The notes under the pieces were generated by a model, which was not told the DNA's origin, did not search any database, and was given only the letters and a program-made list of their open reading frames with translations. Shown here one piece after another: positions 8,854-18,830 of a stretch of 25,458 nucleotides of DNA (positions within the stretch are counted from its first letter, which is position 1; every line of letters begins with the position of its first letter). Position numbers and translations under genes: made by a program. Where the stretch lies: assembly GCA_003427395.1 (NCBI GenBank), contig BFEA01000066.1:126008-151465 (forward strand), in the 5' to 3' direction. Source of the stretch: Chara braunii (Eukaryota > Streptophyta > Charophyceae > Charales > Characeae).

Positions 8854-9104
8854 TGAGAGAGAGATTACACCAATGGAACCGAAATAGAAGAAGATGCCTT
8901 GAGCTTTAATATCGTGGCGTACAACATCTTCCCCTCCACCATCCGTAACACCATTACGGATNCTCNACCCTTCCACTCAANACACCACTCAGATTGAGGA
9001 CATCCTACGTATAGCACTGTGCTTAAATAAGAGATTTGCCACCTGCTACCTGGAAACTCGAGTGGGCATACGTTCCTTAGAAAAAACACAGTAAATGAGG
9101 TCCA
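8854..9104 (-). repeat. Right terminal direct repeat of the PLE insertion
   Basis: The near-identical partner of 3033-3285, on the same strand. It contains three unresolved bases (8962, 8966, 8981). The hairpin found in the left copy is conserved at 8941-8961. In minus orientation this copy is at the 5' end of the insert. Confidence 0.9.
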
Positions 9105-9740
9105 ACGAGGGCCGCAAGGGCACTTGTTCGTTCGTTGGGCCCTGAGGGCCGGTACTTACCGTGGTCGTGGCACTGGGAAAACACTCAAGTGGCGGGGTAA
9201 GAGGCCCGCAGCACTTGAAGCAGCGGGGAAACACTCAAGTAGCAGGTAGGCCGGTACCACACCCTGAAGCGGTAGATGTGCCGGGTACTGGAGGNAGCAG
9301 CGGGGAAACACTCAAGTAGCAGGTAGGCCGGTACCACACCCTGAAGCGGTAGATGTGCCGGGTACTGGAGGCCGAGCAGAAGAAGACAAAGGTGGCATTT
9401 TTAGAGGCGTAGTTGTAGGCTAGGTCTAGGTGGGTACCAGTCCGAGTCTAGGGCCTATACGGGCAATATCAGAGTCTGCAATGATGTTTCCCTCCGGAAG
9501 GGAGGAGGTACCGGTTTCTTGGACGGCCGAGCGACCGGGAAGTCACCACCCAAGAGGCAAGCAGGCCGCTATATCTCCAGGTCGGGCGAAGAGTCCAGCC
9601 TCATTGTCAGTGTGCAAGTTTGGAGACACACTAGTTGGAGCGTTGGCTGGAGCAGCGCTAGCTTGGAGCAGCGCTGCTGGGGAAGAAGCAAGGACTCGGA
9701 GGAGGAAGAAGGATAGGAAGGGGGAGGAGCGCCAGAGGTA
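9105..9740 (+). mobile_element. 5' LTR of gypsy element B, right part
   Basis: From GGCCGCAAGGGCACTTGTTCG the sequence matches the 3' LTR of B (15648 onward) through the GGGAGGAGGTACCGGTT and GCTATATCTCCAGG blocks to about GGGAGGAGCGC near 9735. It includes a perfect 76-bp duplication around an N at 9295 that the 3' LTR does not have. The exact LTR end and primer-binding site are unclear. I see no classical TGGTATCAGAGC site. Confidence 0.8.
9219..9371 (+). repeat. Perfect 76-bp duplication separated by one N
   Basis: Bases 9219-9294 and 9296-9371 are identical, with a single unresolved base (9295) between them. The corresponding part of the 3' LTR (about 15775-15850) has one copy only. Confidence 0.95.
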
Positions 9741-9867
9741 CTTACCTGGCTATGGTGGCAGCCATCTTCATCACCTTGGTGGGCGCTGCAGCAGGAAGGC
9801 CCCAGCTGGGGGTTGAGATACACCAAGAAGTAATGCCGCTCCGGCTAGGAGTTCTACCTTCTCTTCT

Positions 9868-11582
9868 TTGAGCTATTCAGTTCGTTTCTTGTCTCGAGTT
9901 CATATTTTGATGCCCGTAGAGACTTGTAGACAAAAGGAAGAGAGAGAAAGAAGAGAGAGTGAAAGCTCCCATCTTGAGGGACTTGCGGAAATGGGCGATG
10001 CAAAGGCTTATGTGGCCTTGAATGCCCAAATGGATGCAGCCGTAGAGGAGGATAAAACACTGTCCCAAACTCTCTACAAAAAGGCACTGGCAAGGGAAGA
10101 GAAAGCCGAGGAGGAAAAGCGGAAAACCGTTGTTGCAAACCATGAGGCTGTCCTCAAAACAGTCCCCTCCATGCCTGACACTAAGGTCAGGAAGGAGATA
10201 GTCACATATGCACATGCTCTTATAGACTGTCACCTACTCGGTGACGTCCCTGAACAGATCACCAAACTTTCTGCGGAGATAAGTGAACTTCGGGCAGAAA
10301 TGTGGCAGAAATGGCCAAGGAGCACAGTGATCAGATGCGGCAGATGGCAAATCTGCAAAAGGATCAGATTCCTAATCCTCTCCTTCTACCTCCTGCCTCC
10401 AATGCTGCTAACCAAACTGTCCTCGCTCCTCTCCATTCCTCTACTTCTTCTCAAAGTGTGGTTCCATCGGGACCTGCAGTAGGTGTAGACATGCTGCCGC
10501 TTCCGCAAGTGACCGCGCAAGAAATTCTGCAACTGTTGCAGCCTTGAGTTCAGAAACAACAATCGTTGGTGCCGGCTACAACAATCCCTATGTGGACAGA
10601 AGGTGGTTCCCATACCGTCTAAGTACGATAGCAAAGAAGACATCGAGTCGTGGATCAGCTCCATGAGAGCTTACTTCGAGGTGCTGGGAACTCAACCAGT
10701 GAGCCAGCCCTTGATCATGGGGACCAACGTCCACCCCGTCGTACGAAGCTTCTTAGAAGTCCAAGCTACGCAAGTCGGGTACAATAAGATCAATCTGACA
10801 CAGTGGCTCAAAGTCACACCCCTAGCCACACTTGAGGAGATCCTAATAAAACAATTTAAGGATCCACATGTTGCTGCAAGAACCCGAAAGAGACCTGATG
10901 ATCTCAATCGCAGCAAGTGGACGGGCACCATGCATAATTTGCAGTTGTTTGTCTGCAAACTTTTTGCTACTCCAGGACTGGAAATGACTGCACAATCATA
11001 TGCTTGGATGTTGTAAAAGGTACGGTTCCCACTACGTACATGCATGGCCTAGGCAAAGAGCTCATTGGTTACACGGATTGACTTTCCCCCATGCAGGATG
11101 TGGTCAGCATTGAGGCACAAGACCTTATTACCACAACAGGCAGCAAAAAGCCTATGGGCGACAGGCGGTTCAGAGGCAGCAACCGTTTTGTCGTGCATGA
11201 CCTGTTGGAGGCCGATGAGGAGGCCTATGCGGACGACCCCACTCTTGGTGACGACCAAGAACAAGACCCTGACACGGCCTGCTCCTCTTCAGCCCATGAG
11301 TCTGATGTGAATCATGAAGAAGAAAAATTAAATGCGTTTAGAAAGTTTGCCGACGTAAAGGGACCAAACCGGAATTCAGGAAAGAACTATGTCCAACCTC
11401 CCAAGGGTGTCAAAATCCAAGCGAAACCGGAGGATGCAGCCACTAAACCATGGGTTGACCTCCGGATCACTGAAAATGATTGGAGGATTAGGCTCAAGAA
11501 GGGGTTATGCCCGCATTGCCAGAAATCGAACCATAAAGTACAAGATTGTTATAGGCTGCAGGGAAACCAGAATCGGGCGTAG
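9868..11582 (+). pseudogene. Gag polyprotein of gypsy element B (frameshifted)
   Basis: Gag forms the virus-like particle that packages retrotransposon RNA. The first segment (about 9940-10310) is charged and helical (DAKAYVALNAQMDAAVEED, KLSAEISELRAEMW). The frame then shifts near 10302 to AEMAKEHSDQMRQMANLQK and ends at a stop near 10545. The capsid-like part follows from about 10610 (KYDSKEDIESWISSMRAYF, through FATPGLEMTAQS) to a stop at 11014-11016. The last part (11091-11582) has an acidic stretch and a CX2CX4HX4C zinc knuckle (LCPHCQKSNHKVQDCY) near its end. The start is uncertain because no clear ATG with a long uninterrupted frame stands out. At least two frameshifts and three stops make it inactive. 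The gag fragment at 1843-2665 is a diverged relative of the second half. Confidence 0.82.
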
Positions 11583-12110
11583 AGTTGGCATCAGCACCCT
11601 TTACGGCATGGGAGACTGAATCTGATGCAAACCAGCAGCCCTCCCTTGAAGCCCAGTCATCTGCTGATTCCAAGGCTGAAGTGTGTCATGCTTTGTAATG
11701 TCGAGCCTTGGGAGGAGTCTGAGACGGTTGACTTCCACTACCACTTGGAGCATTTGGTTGAGATGAAACATCAGCGTGCCCAAGGGACAGTGAAGTTGAT
11801 CTTCTTAAAACTTCTCATGAACCACCGCTATCTTCGTGTCTTGATTGATTGTGCTGCAACTACAAACTTTATGTCACCACACGGGATACGCAGAGTGGGT
11901 TTGGGAATGAAGCAAGCGGCCTTGCAGAACCCTTGTCGGGCCCAAGTAGGCAACAAGGAAGTTGTCTCCTCTACGCATGCAGTCAAAGGTGTGCGCACTA
12001 CCTTTGACAAGGACAAAACCGTCACCCACGCTTTGAACTTCTATGTCCTTGACAAGTGTCCCTTCAACGCTATCCTTGGCTTGGGCTGGCTGCAGTCCCA
12101 ATGCGAATAG
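11583..12110 (+). pseudogene. Retropepsin-like protease of gypsy element B
   Basis: The aspartic protease that would cleave the element's polyproteins. The active-site region reads VLIDCAATTNFMSPHG, with the catalytic Asp kept but the usual DSGA/DTGA changed to DCAA. The C-terminal flap-side motif appears as FNAILGLGWLQSQ, matching the ILG..WL motif of Ty3 proteases. A frame break near 11690 separates it from the linker after gag, where the better frame reads AWETESDANQQPSLEAQS. Another frame change at about 12108 separates it from the RT. The changed active site may itself be inactivating, or it may be a lineage variant. Confidence 0.75.
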
Positions 12111-12135
12111 ACCCAAGTAAAAGGAGTCAGTCTTC

Positions 12136-13986
12136 ATGGTCAAAGATGCTCAAGGGAACGAGCTTCCCGTCCTCTTGGATGAGAAGCACGAGTCCGCAGT
12201 GACTTTTCTGAATGCCATGCAGTTCTGCAAGAAATGGCGCAAGCACGAAGAGGATGAACAATTGTATGTTGCCTTTGTTCGCTCTACTCATGTGTCATCT
12301 ACTTTTGCGACTAGTACCAATACTACTTCATCTAGTGATTCTACTTCTAGCCCTTCTACTTCTTTACCTACCCCTAATCTAAATGATTTTACTTCAGATT
12401 TGGTCGCCTCCATTCACAACCTGCGACCTGATCTAGGTGACTCTTTTGCTGACCTTTCACCCCCACTGGTCCCAACAAGCATCCAAAACCTACTTGATCG
12501 GTTCCCAAAAGTTCTGGTCGAACCACGTGGAGTTCCCACACGATCAGTCCGAGACACCATCGAGTTGGTCGAAGGTGTTGTTCCTCCCAAGGGCTGCGCA
12601 TACCGAATGGGATCCGGCGAGTTGGAGGAACTCTGGAGACAGATTGATGAAATGATCGACAAGGGTTGGATCAAGCCTAGTGAGTTTGAATTTGGTGCCC
12701 CTATTTTGTTTGTCCCGAGGAAAGGAGGCAAGCTCCGCATGTGTATAGACTATCGTGGTCTAAACCGCATCACAAGAAAGAATGCCTATCCATTGCCTCA
12801 CATAGATGACTTGCTGGATGCGACAGGTGGGTGCAAGGTCTTCTCCAAGATCGATCTCAAGTCTGGCTATCACCAGATTAAAGTCGATACTGCGGACCAA
12901 CATAAGACTGCGTTCAAAACACGCGATGGGCTTTGTGAGTTTACCGTAATGCCCTTCGGTCTCATGGACGCACCGTCCACCTTTCAAAGCCTCATGGACA
13001 AGGTCCTTCGCGAACAGATTGGCCGGTTCGTGGTGGTATACCTTGATGATAATATGATCTTCAACAAATCCATGGAGGAACACATAAAGCACCTTGAGGA
13101 AGTGTTCACCATCCTCAAGAAGACGCAACTCCATCTCAACTTAGAGAAATCCGAGTTTGGGAGGAATAGCGTCATCTATCTTGGGCATCGGTTGTCTGCT
13201 GCAGGCCCAAAGCCTGAGGCAACCAAGGTTGAGGTCATACGCAATTGGCCTTAACCCGCAAACATCCGCGAACTGCGCTTTTTTCTTGGTCTCGCGTCGT
13301 ACTACCGGAAGTTTGTGCCCCGCTTCTCTATTGTTGCTCGCCCGTTGTCCCAGTTAACAAGTAAGAGCGTTCCCTATGCCTGGGATACCACATGCGAGGA
13401 CGCCTTTCAAGCCTTGAAAGAGGCTTTGGTAAGTTACCCTGTACTCCGTGTTGTGGATTCCAAACTGATATTCGGAGTTACTACGGATGCAAGCCAGTAT
13501 GGAATTGGCGCAGTGCTGCAGCAAGATGACAACGATGGCTTGCGGCCGCCCGAATACTACAACAAACGCATGCCCAGCGAAAAGGTAGCTACTTCCACCT
13601 ACATGCGTGACCTCTATGCTTTGCGTATGACTTTGGACCATTGGAAGCACTATCTTTTGGGACGCCACTCCAAAATGTTCTCAGATCATGAGACTTTGAA
13701 GTGGATCAAAGATCAAACTACCCTGTCCCCTACATTACGTCGCTGGTTCCATAAAATTGACATTTTTGACTTCGAGTTAAGACACAAAAAGTGTGGTTAT
13801 AATCGAGTTGCTGATGCATTGTCTCGCCACCTTGAGTACAGGACTTGCCTTGTGAATTCCTATGACCTCCGAAAGAAACTGAAGGAGGAGATCGTAGATC
13901 AGATTGCCAAGGATCCGGACCTCCCATCCATGAGCAGTTGGGGGCTGATCCCAACAGTCAACCTGATTTTCATGAGTATGGACTGA
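12136..13986 (+). pseudogene. Reverse transcriptase and RNase H of gypsy element B
   Basis: Ty3/gypsy RT-RNase H in one frame. The RT motifs appear in order: KGWIKPSEFEFGAPILFV, LRMCIDYRGLN, motif A VFSKIDLKSGYHQI, motif B FTVMPFGLMDAPSTFQ and motif C VVYLDDNMIF (usually YLDDILIF, but both Asp kept). The connection has IYLGHRLS and LRFFLGLASYYRKFV. RNase H follows with TDASQYGIGAVLQQ, YALRMTLDHWKHYL, FSDHETLKW and RVADALSRHLEY. A TAA at 13252-13254 breaks the frame where the related element C has CAA. A TGA at 13984-13986 ends it, after which the same frame continues into the integrase. The N-terminal 100 residues are Ser/Thr-rich linker sequence. Confidence 0.93.
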
Positions 13987-14016
13987 TTTTTCCGTCGCTA
14001 CGGGAATCACAACTGT

Positions 14017-15484
14017 TTGTGTGTGCCCAACCATGAGCCTCTCCGCACACACTTTTTGGACTTGGCTCATGGCCAGAGTGGACACTTCGGCATGGCAAAG
14101 ACATACGGAAACCTATTGAGACAGTTTGATTGGCCTAGCATGAAGGGATCTACTGAAAAGTTTGTGGTTGAATGTCAAGTCTGTCAACGAATCAAACCAT
14201 GTAGACAAAAGCCCATGGGGCTACTTACACCCCTTCCCATTCCCGATGGTCCCGGGGAGTTTGTCTCTATCGACTTCACGGACATGGGAAGGTAAGTAAG
14301 AACGGTTATTCACAAGTCATGGTGATTGTTGACCGCTTCTTTAAATTTCTTAATCTGATTCCTTTGCCATCTCATGCTCCAACTGAATTGGTAGGATCCG
14401 TGAGTTCAAACAGAAGTACATTCTGCAGTTTGGAACCCCGGAAACTCTCGTGAGTGATCGGGACTAGCACTTCGTCAGTATTGAATGGAAAGATTTCAAG
14501 TCCCAACTCCTTGGCCTCTGGCTGTGCATGACATCTGGCCGACACCCCGAAGCCAACGGTTTGGCTGAGGAAATCAACCAGATTGTGTTCCAACTTCTTC
14601 GCGCTCTAATCATTCCGGATCAGGAAACATGGGATGAAGAGTTGTATTCCGTCAAGGGGTTGTGCAACAACTCCATTCATTCCGCCACCGACATGACACC
14701 AAACAGGCTGCATTACGGTTGGCAGAGTCGCAATCCGCTATCCTACCTATTCCCTGAGCAGCCACCTGGTTTAACACCTGACAGGCCTGGCTTAAGGGCC
14801 AAGTACGATCGCTTGCTCAAAGTTGCCATTGCAGCAATGACCAAGCGACCGCACGCCATGATCCATCATGCAAACAAGAAGTGCCGACCTTCAAATATTG
14901 AGGTGGGAAGTTATGTCTGGGTCAAGATGTTTGAATTTTCAAAAGAAGAGGGAGTCTCACGCGAACTTCTCCCACTCTATTATGATATGTGGGAAGTTCT
15001 GGATGTGATTGGTGAAGATAGCTTTGGCCCTTCATACGTAGTTGTTGTGCCACCTCATCTGCGCACATATCCCGTTTTTCATGCATTGAAACTATATCTC
15101 CACCGTGATGCTAAATCGTTCGATTACCGTGAAGACATGATTCATCGTGCAATCAATGGTGGACATGAGATAGATAGAATTAAACAGCACGTAGGGAAGG
15201 GACGCAACATACGGTACCAGGTTCATTTCATGTATCACCCGTTGGATGATCTATGTTGGATTTCCAAGCAGGAACTGCTGCGTAGTGCACCGCGCGTTGT
15301 TAAAGCCTACGAGGCTGTGAGCTACAAATCGCCTCTAATGATGCACCTAAAATCTTTGCCAAGCTCACTGCGACAGAGTATTCTCGAAATCTCTTTATCT
15401 TGTTTGTCTACAATGCGTTTGTCGGGGACTCAGAATGAGTTACTCGCTCGAAGGGACCTCGCTCTTGAGGGGGGATTAGTGTGA
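14017..15484 (+). pseudogene. Integrase and chromodomain-like tail of gypsy element B
   Basis: The zinc-binding N-terminal part has HG/GHFG histidines and CQVC. The DDE core begins with GEFVSIDFTDM, giving the first Asp. A 1-base loss at about 14290 breaks the frame where element C reads GMGKTSKNG. A 2-base gain near 14395 shifts it back toward REFKQKYILQFGTP and SDRD, the second Asp, directly followed by TAG at 14465-14467. The third motif, GRHPEANGLAEEINQ, keeps the Glu. From 14528 the frame is open to 15484, through a GPW-like segment (WEVLDVIGEDSFGPSYV) and a divergent chromodomain-like end (GHEIDRIKQHV, YQVHFMYHPLDDLCWISKQEL). The stop falls three bases into the LTR. Confidence 0.9.
15464..15481 (+). 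promoter_or_regulatory. Polypurine tract of element B
   Basis: The purine-rich stretch TTGAGGGGGGATTAGTG lies immediately before the TG that starts the 3' LTR at 15482. The related element C has the equivalent CTTGAGAGGGGGGGTAG before its LTR. In LTR retrotransposons this tract primes plus-strand DNA synthesis. Confidence 0.8.
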
Positions 15485-16200
15485 TGACCCGACCAAACAT
15501 GGACTGGAACACAGGGCTGATTTTTTAGTTTTGCTCATAGACTGAATGCCTTGTCGGGTTTCCCGCTTGCTACTAAGTTCTCTAAGAGTGTGTGTGTGCA
15601 CGCTTGCTGGACTGCATGTCTGTCTGAGTGCCGCTTGAGTGTGTGTGTGGCCCGCAAGGGCACTTGTTCGTTCGTTGCGCCGTGAGGGTCGGTACTTACC
15701 GTGGCCATGACATTGAGGATTGCAGCGGGGGAACTACACTCAAGTGGCAGGGCAAGAGGCCCGCAACACTTGAAGCAGCAGGAAAACACTTAAGTAGCAG
15801 GTACGCCGGTACCAGACCCTGAAGCAGTAGATGTGCCGGGTACTGGAGGCCGAGCAGAAGAAGACAAAAGTGGCATTTTTAGAGGCCCAGTAGTTGTAGG
15901 CTAGGTCTAGGCGGTACCAGTCTGAGTCTAGGGCTTGTATGGGCAATACCAGAGTCTGCAATGATGTTTCCCTCCGAAAGGGAGGAGGTACCGGTTGTTT
16001 GGAAGGCCGAGCGGCCTGGAAGTCACCGCCCAAGAGGCAAGCAGGCCGCTATATCTCCAGGTTGGGCGAAGAGTCCAGCCTCATTGTCGGTGTGCAAGTT
16101 TGGCGACACACTGGTTGGAGCGTTGGCTAGAGCAGCGCTGCTGAGGAAGAAGCAAGGACTCGGAGGAGGAACAAGGACAGGAACGGGGAGGAGCGCGAGA
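15482..16200 (+). mobile_element. 3' LTR of gypsy element B
   Basis: It starts TGATGACCCGACCAAACATG and matches the interrupted 5' LTR (2894-3032 plus 9105-9740). It ends abruptly at about 16200 in a palindrome-rich array instead of ordinary flanking DNA, so its last bases may be missing. It contains repeated CACTCAAGT(G/A)GC(A/G)GG and GGTACC blocks shared with the other LTRs. Confidence 0.88.
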
Positions 16201-16310
16201 ACGCTCAAACATGTTCGCCCGAACACGTTTGCCCGAACATGTTTGCGAGTTGTTCGCGCGAACGAGCAAACACGTTCGTGCGAACATGAAGGGGCGCGAA
16301 CACGTTCGTC
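16201..16310. repeat. Palindrome-rich array, CGAAC(A/G)YGTT(C/T)G core
   Basis: About 105 bases consist of variants of a self-complementary core: ACATGTTCGCC, CGAACACGTTTGCC, CGAACATGTTTGCG, GTTCGCGCGAAC, AAACACGTTCGTG, CGAACATGAAG, CGAACACGTTCGTC. Units are about 13-16 bp. The array sits exactly between the end of B's 3' LTR and the truncated start of element C and is found in neither element elsewhere in the window. Confidence 0.85.
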
Positions 16311-16320
16311 GTGCTACGCA

Positions 16321-17245
16321 GCTGCAGACCAGCACAAAACTGCTTTCAAAACTCGCGATGGGCTTTACGAATTCGTTGTAATGCCCTTCGGTCTCACGAA
16401 TGCACCAGCCACCTTTCAACGTCTTATGGACAAGGTCCTCCGCGAGCAGATTGGTCGATTTGACATTCTGATTATCAGCAAGTTGATTGAGGAACACATG
16501 AAGCACCTTTAGGAAGTGTTAACCATCCTAAAAAAAACGCAGCTCCATCTCAACTTAGAGAAGTTTGAGTTTGGGAGGGATAATGTCATCTATCTAGGAC
16601 ACCGGTTGTCTGCTACAAGCCTTGAGCCTGAGGCAACCAAGGTTGAGGTCATACGCGATTGGCCTCAACCAGCGAATGTTCTTGAACTGCGTTTTTTTCT
16701 TGGCCTTGCATTATACTATCAGAAGTTTGTGCCCAAATTTTCTATCATTGCTCTCCCATTGTCCAAACTAACAAGCAAAAAGGTATCTTACACATGGGAT
16801 GAAGCATGTGATACTGCCGTTTATACCTTGAAAGAGGCATTGGTGAGTCGTCTTGTGCTCCACGTTGCGGATCCCAAACTCACATTCGTAGTCACGAAGG
16901 ATGCGAGCCAATACGAGATTGGCGCGGTGCTGCAACAAGATGATGGTGATGGCTTGCATCCACTCGAATTTTACAGCAAACGCATGCCCAGCGAAAAGGT
17001 AGCTACTTCCACCTACTTGCGCGAACTTTATGCTTTACATATGGCTTTGGACCACTAAAAGCACTATCTTTTGGGATGTCACTTCAAAGTCTTCTCAGAT
17101 CATGAGACCTTGACATGGATCATGGTGTCTCCTACGTTGACTCGCTGGTTCCATGAGATTGACGTTTTTAACTTTGAATTAAAACAGAAGAAGGGTTGTT
17201 ATAATCGAGTTGTTGATGCATTGCTTGCCACCCCGAGTATATGAC
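16321..17245 (+). pseudogene. 5'-truncated RT and RNase H of gypsy element C
   Basis: Closely related to B's RT-RNase H but starting in mid-RT at [14 protein letters not shown], so motif A, protease and gag are absent. Motif B is intact ([15 protein letters not shown]). At motif C an in-frame 18-bp deletion removes VVVYLD relative to B, leaving [10 protein letters not shown], so the first catalytic Asp is lost. TAG at 16510-16512 and TAA at 17056-17058 (B has TGG) interrupt the frame. The RNase H part is recognisable: TKDASQYEIGAVLQQ, LRELYALHMALDH, FSDHETLTW and a degraded NRVVDALLA end. A short deletion also affects the sequence after HETLTWI. Confidence 0.9.
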
Positions 17246-18670
17246 TTGCCTTGTGAACTCCCACGGCCTCCAAAGAAATTGAAGGAGGAACTCGTGAGCA
17301 AACTGCCAAGGATCCGGACCTCAGTCCAATCCTTGAACAACTGCGAGCTGACCCGAGCAGTCAGCCTGACTTTCACAAATGCGAAGGTCTGTTTTTTCGA
17401 CGTTACGGAAAGAACGATCGTTTGTGTGTACCCAACCATGAGCCTCTCCGCACACACTTCTTGGATGTGGCCCACGGTCGAAGTGGACACTTCGACATGG
17501 CAAAAACCTACGGAAACCTGCTGCAACAATTTGACTGGCCAAGTATGAAAGGATCCACTTAAAAGTTTGTGGTTGAGTGTCAAGTCTGTCAACGAATCAA
17601 ACCATCAAGATAAAGCCTGCTTATACCTCTTCCCATTCCCAAAGGTCCCGGAGAGTTTGTCTCTATTGACTTCACGGGCATGGGAAAAACGAGTAAGAAT
17701 GGATATTCGCAAGTGATGGTGATTGTTGATCGATTTTCCAAATTCCTACATCTCATTCCATTGCCACCTCATGGCCCAACCGAACTTGTGATCCGCGAGT
17801 TCCACCAGAAGTACATTCTGCAGTTCGGGACCCCGAAAACCCTTGTGAGTGATCGGGACCCACACTTCATAAGTACTGAATGGAAGGACTTCACATCCCA
17901 ACTCCCTGGCCGCAAACTGAACATGACATCTAGTCGACATCCCGAAGCCAATGGTTTGGCTGAGGAGATTAATCAGACCGTGTTTCAACTTCTTCGTGCG
18001 TTAATTATTACGGATCAGGAAACGTCGGATGAAGAGTCATATTCGGTTAAGGGGTCGCACAACAACTCCATCCATTCTTTCAACGGCATGACGCCAAATA
18101 GGCTGCATTATGGTTGGAAGATTCGTAATTCGCTCTCCTACTTATTCCCCGAACAGTCGGCCAGTCTAACGTTGAGCAGGCCTGCCTTCAACGCCAAGTA
18201 TGATCCCTTGCTCAAGGTCGCCATTGCAGCAATAAGAAACGCACACCTTCAACTATCAAAGTAGGAAATTATGTCTGGGTCAAGATGTCTGAATTTTCGG
18301 AAGAAGAGGGAGTGTCACACAAACTTCTCCCTCGCGATTATGGTCCGTGGGAAGTCTTGGATGTGATTGGCGATGATAAGTTTGGTCCTTCATATGTAAT
18401 TGTCGTGCCTCTCATCTGCGCACGTACCCAGTCTTTCACGTGTCAAAGTTGTTTATATAACGCAATGCTAAAACCTTCAAATATCGTGAGAACATGATCC
18501 CTCGTGCAATCAATGGCGGTCATGAGATAGGTAGAATAAAAAATTACATCAGGGAAGGACGTAACAAACAATATCGGGTTCATTTCATGTACCACCTGTT
18601 GGACGACCTCTGTTGGATCTCTAAGAAGGTACTGCGCAGCGCATCTCGCGTTGTGAAAGCATATATATGA
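17246..18670 (+). pseudogene. Integrase and chromodomain-like tail of gypsy element C
   Basis: The zinc-binding part (about 17400-17600) is recognisable across frameshifts by its close match to B. The DDE core is open from about 17625 to 18264: GEFVSIDFTGMGKTSKNG (first Asp), VSDRDPHFIST (second Asp) and SRHPEANGLAEEINQ (Glu), so all three catalytic acidic residues are present. A deletion near 18240 removes the segment B has between AAM and RPSN. After that, SEFSEEEGVSHKLLPRDYG and DDKFGPSYVIVV lead to a frameshift, and the chromodomain-like end reads GHEIGRIKNYI, YRVHFMYHLLDDLCWISKK. It ends near 18670 at TGA after KAYI. Confidence 0.88.
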
Positions 18671-18811
18671 ACAACAAATAGGTATAGATGGTGTTCCCAA
18701 AATCTCTACAAAACTGACTGCTACCGAGTACTCATGAAATTTCTTCGCTATGTTCGATTAGGACGCATTTGTTGGGGACTCAGAATTAGTTACTCGCTTG
18801 AAGGGACCTCG

Positions 18812-18830
18812 CTCTTGAGAGGGGGGGTAG
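18812..18830 (+). promoter_or_regulatory. Polypurine tract of element C
   Basis: TCTTGAGAGGGGGGGTAG directly precedes the TG that opens the 3' LTR at 18831, as in element B. Confidence 0.75.

Larger units (their letters stand above)
3033..9104 (-). mobile_element. 6.07-kb insertion: Penelope-like element flanked by ~250-bp direct repeats
   Basis: The insert interrupts the 5' LTR of element B. Its ends are direct repeats at 3033-3285 and 8854-9104. Inside, all on the minus strand, are ORF1 (8285-6760), then GIY-YIG nuclease, linker and Penelope-type RT (about 6600-3889). The order nuclease then RT is the permuted arrangement of Naiad/Chlamys-type PLEs, not that of classical Penelope, where GIY-YIG is C-terminal. 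PLEs are known to carry LTR-like direct repeats called pseudo-LTRs. The repeats could instead be the LTRs of a small LTR retrotransposon that received a PLE. I find no clean target-site duplication (GTCTG at the left, ACGAG at the right), and about 25-30 bases of the host LTR seem to be missing at the insertion point. Confidence 0.75.

Noticed and set aside
14288-14298. AAGGTAAGTAAG, a consensus splice donor
   Set aside because: It arises from a 1-base loss relative to element C inside a dead integrase. No matching acceptor or exon structure is evident. A similar CAGGTAAGTAT near 19747 also lacks a supported exon.
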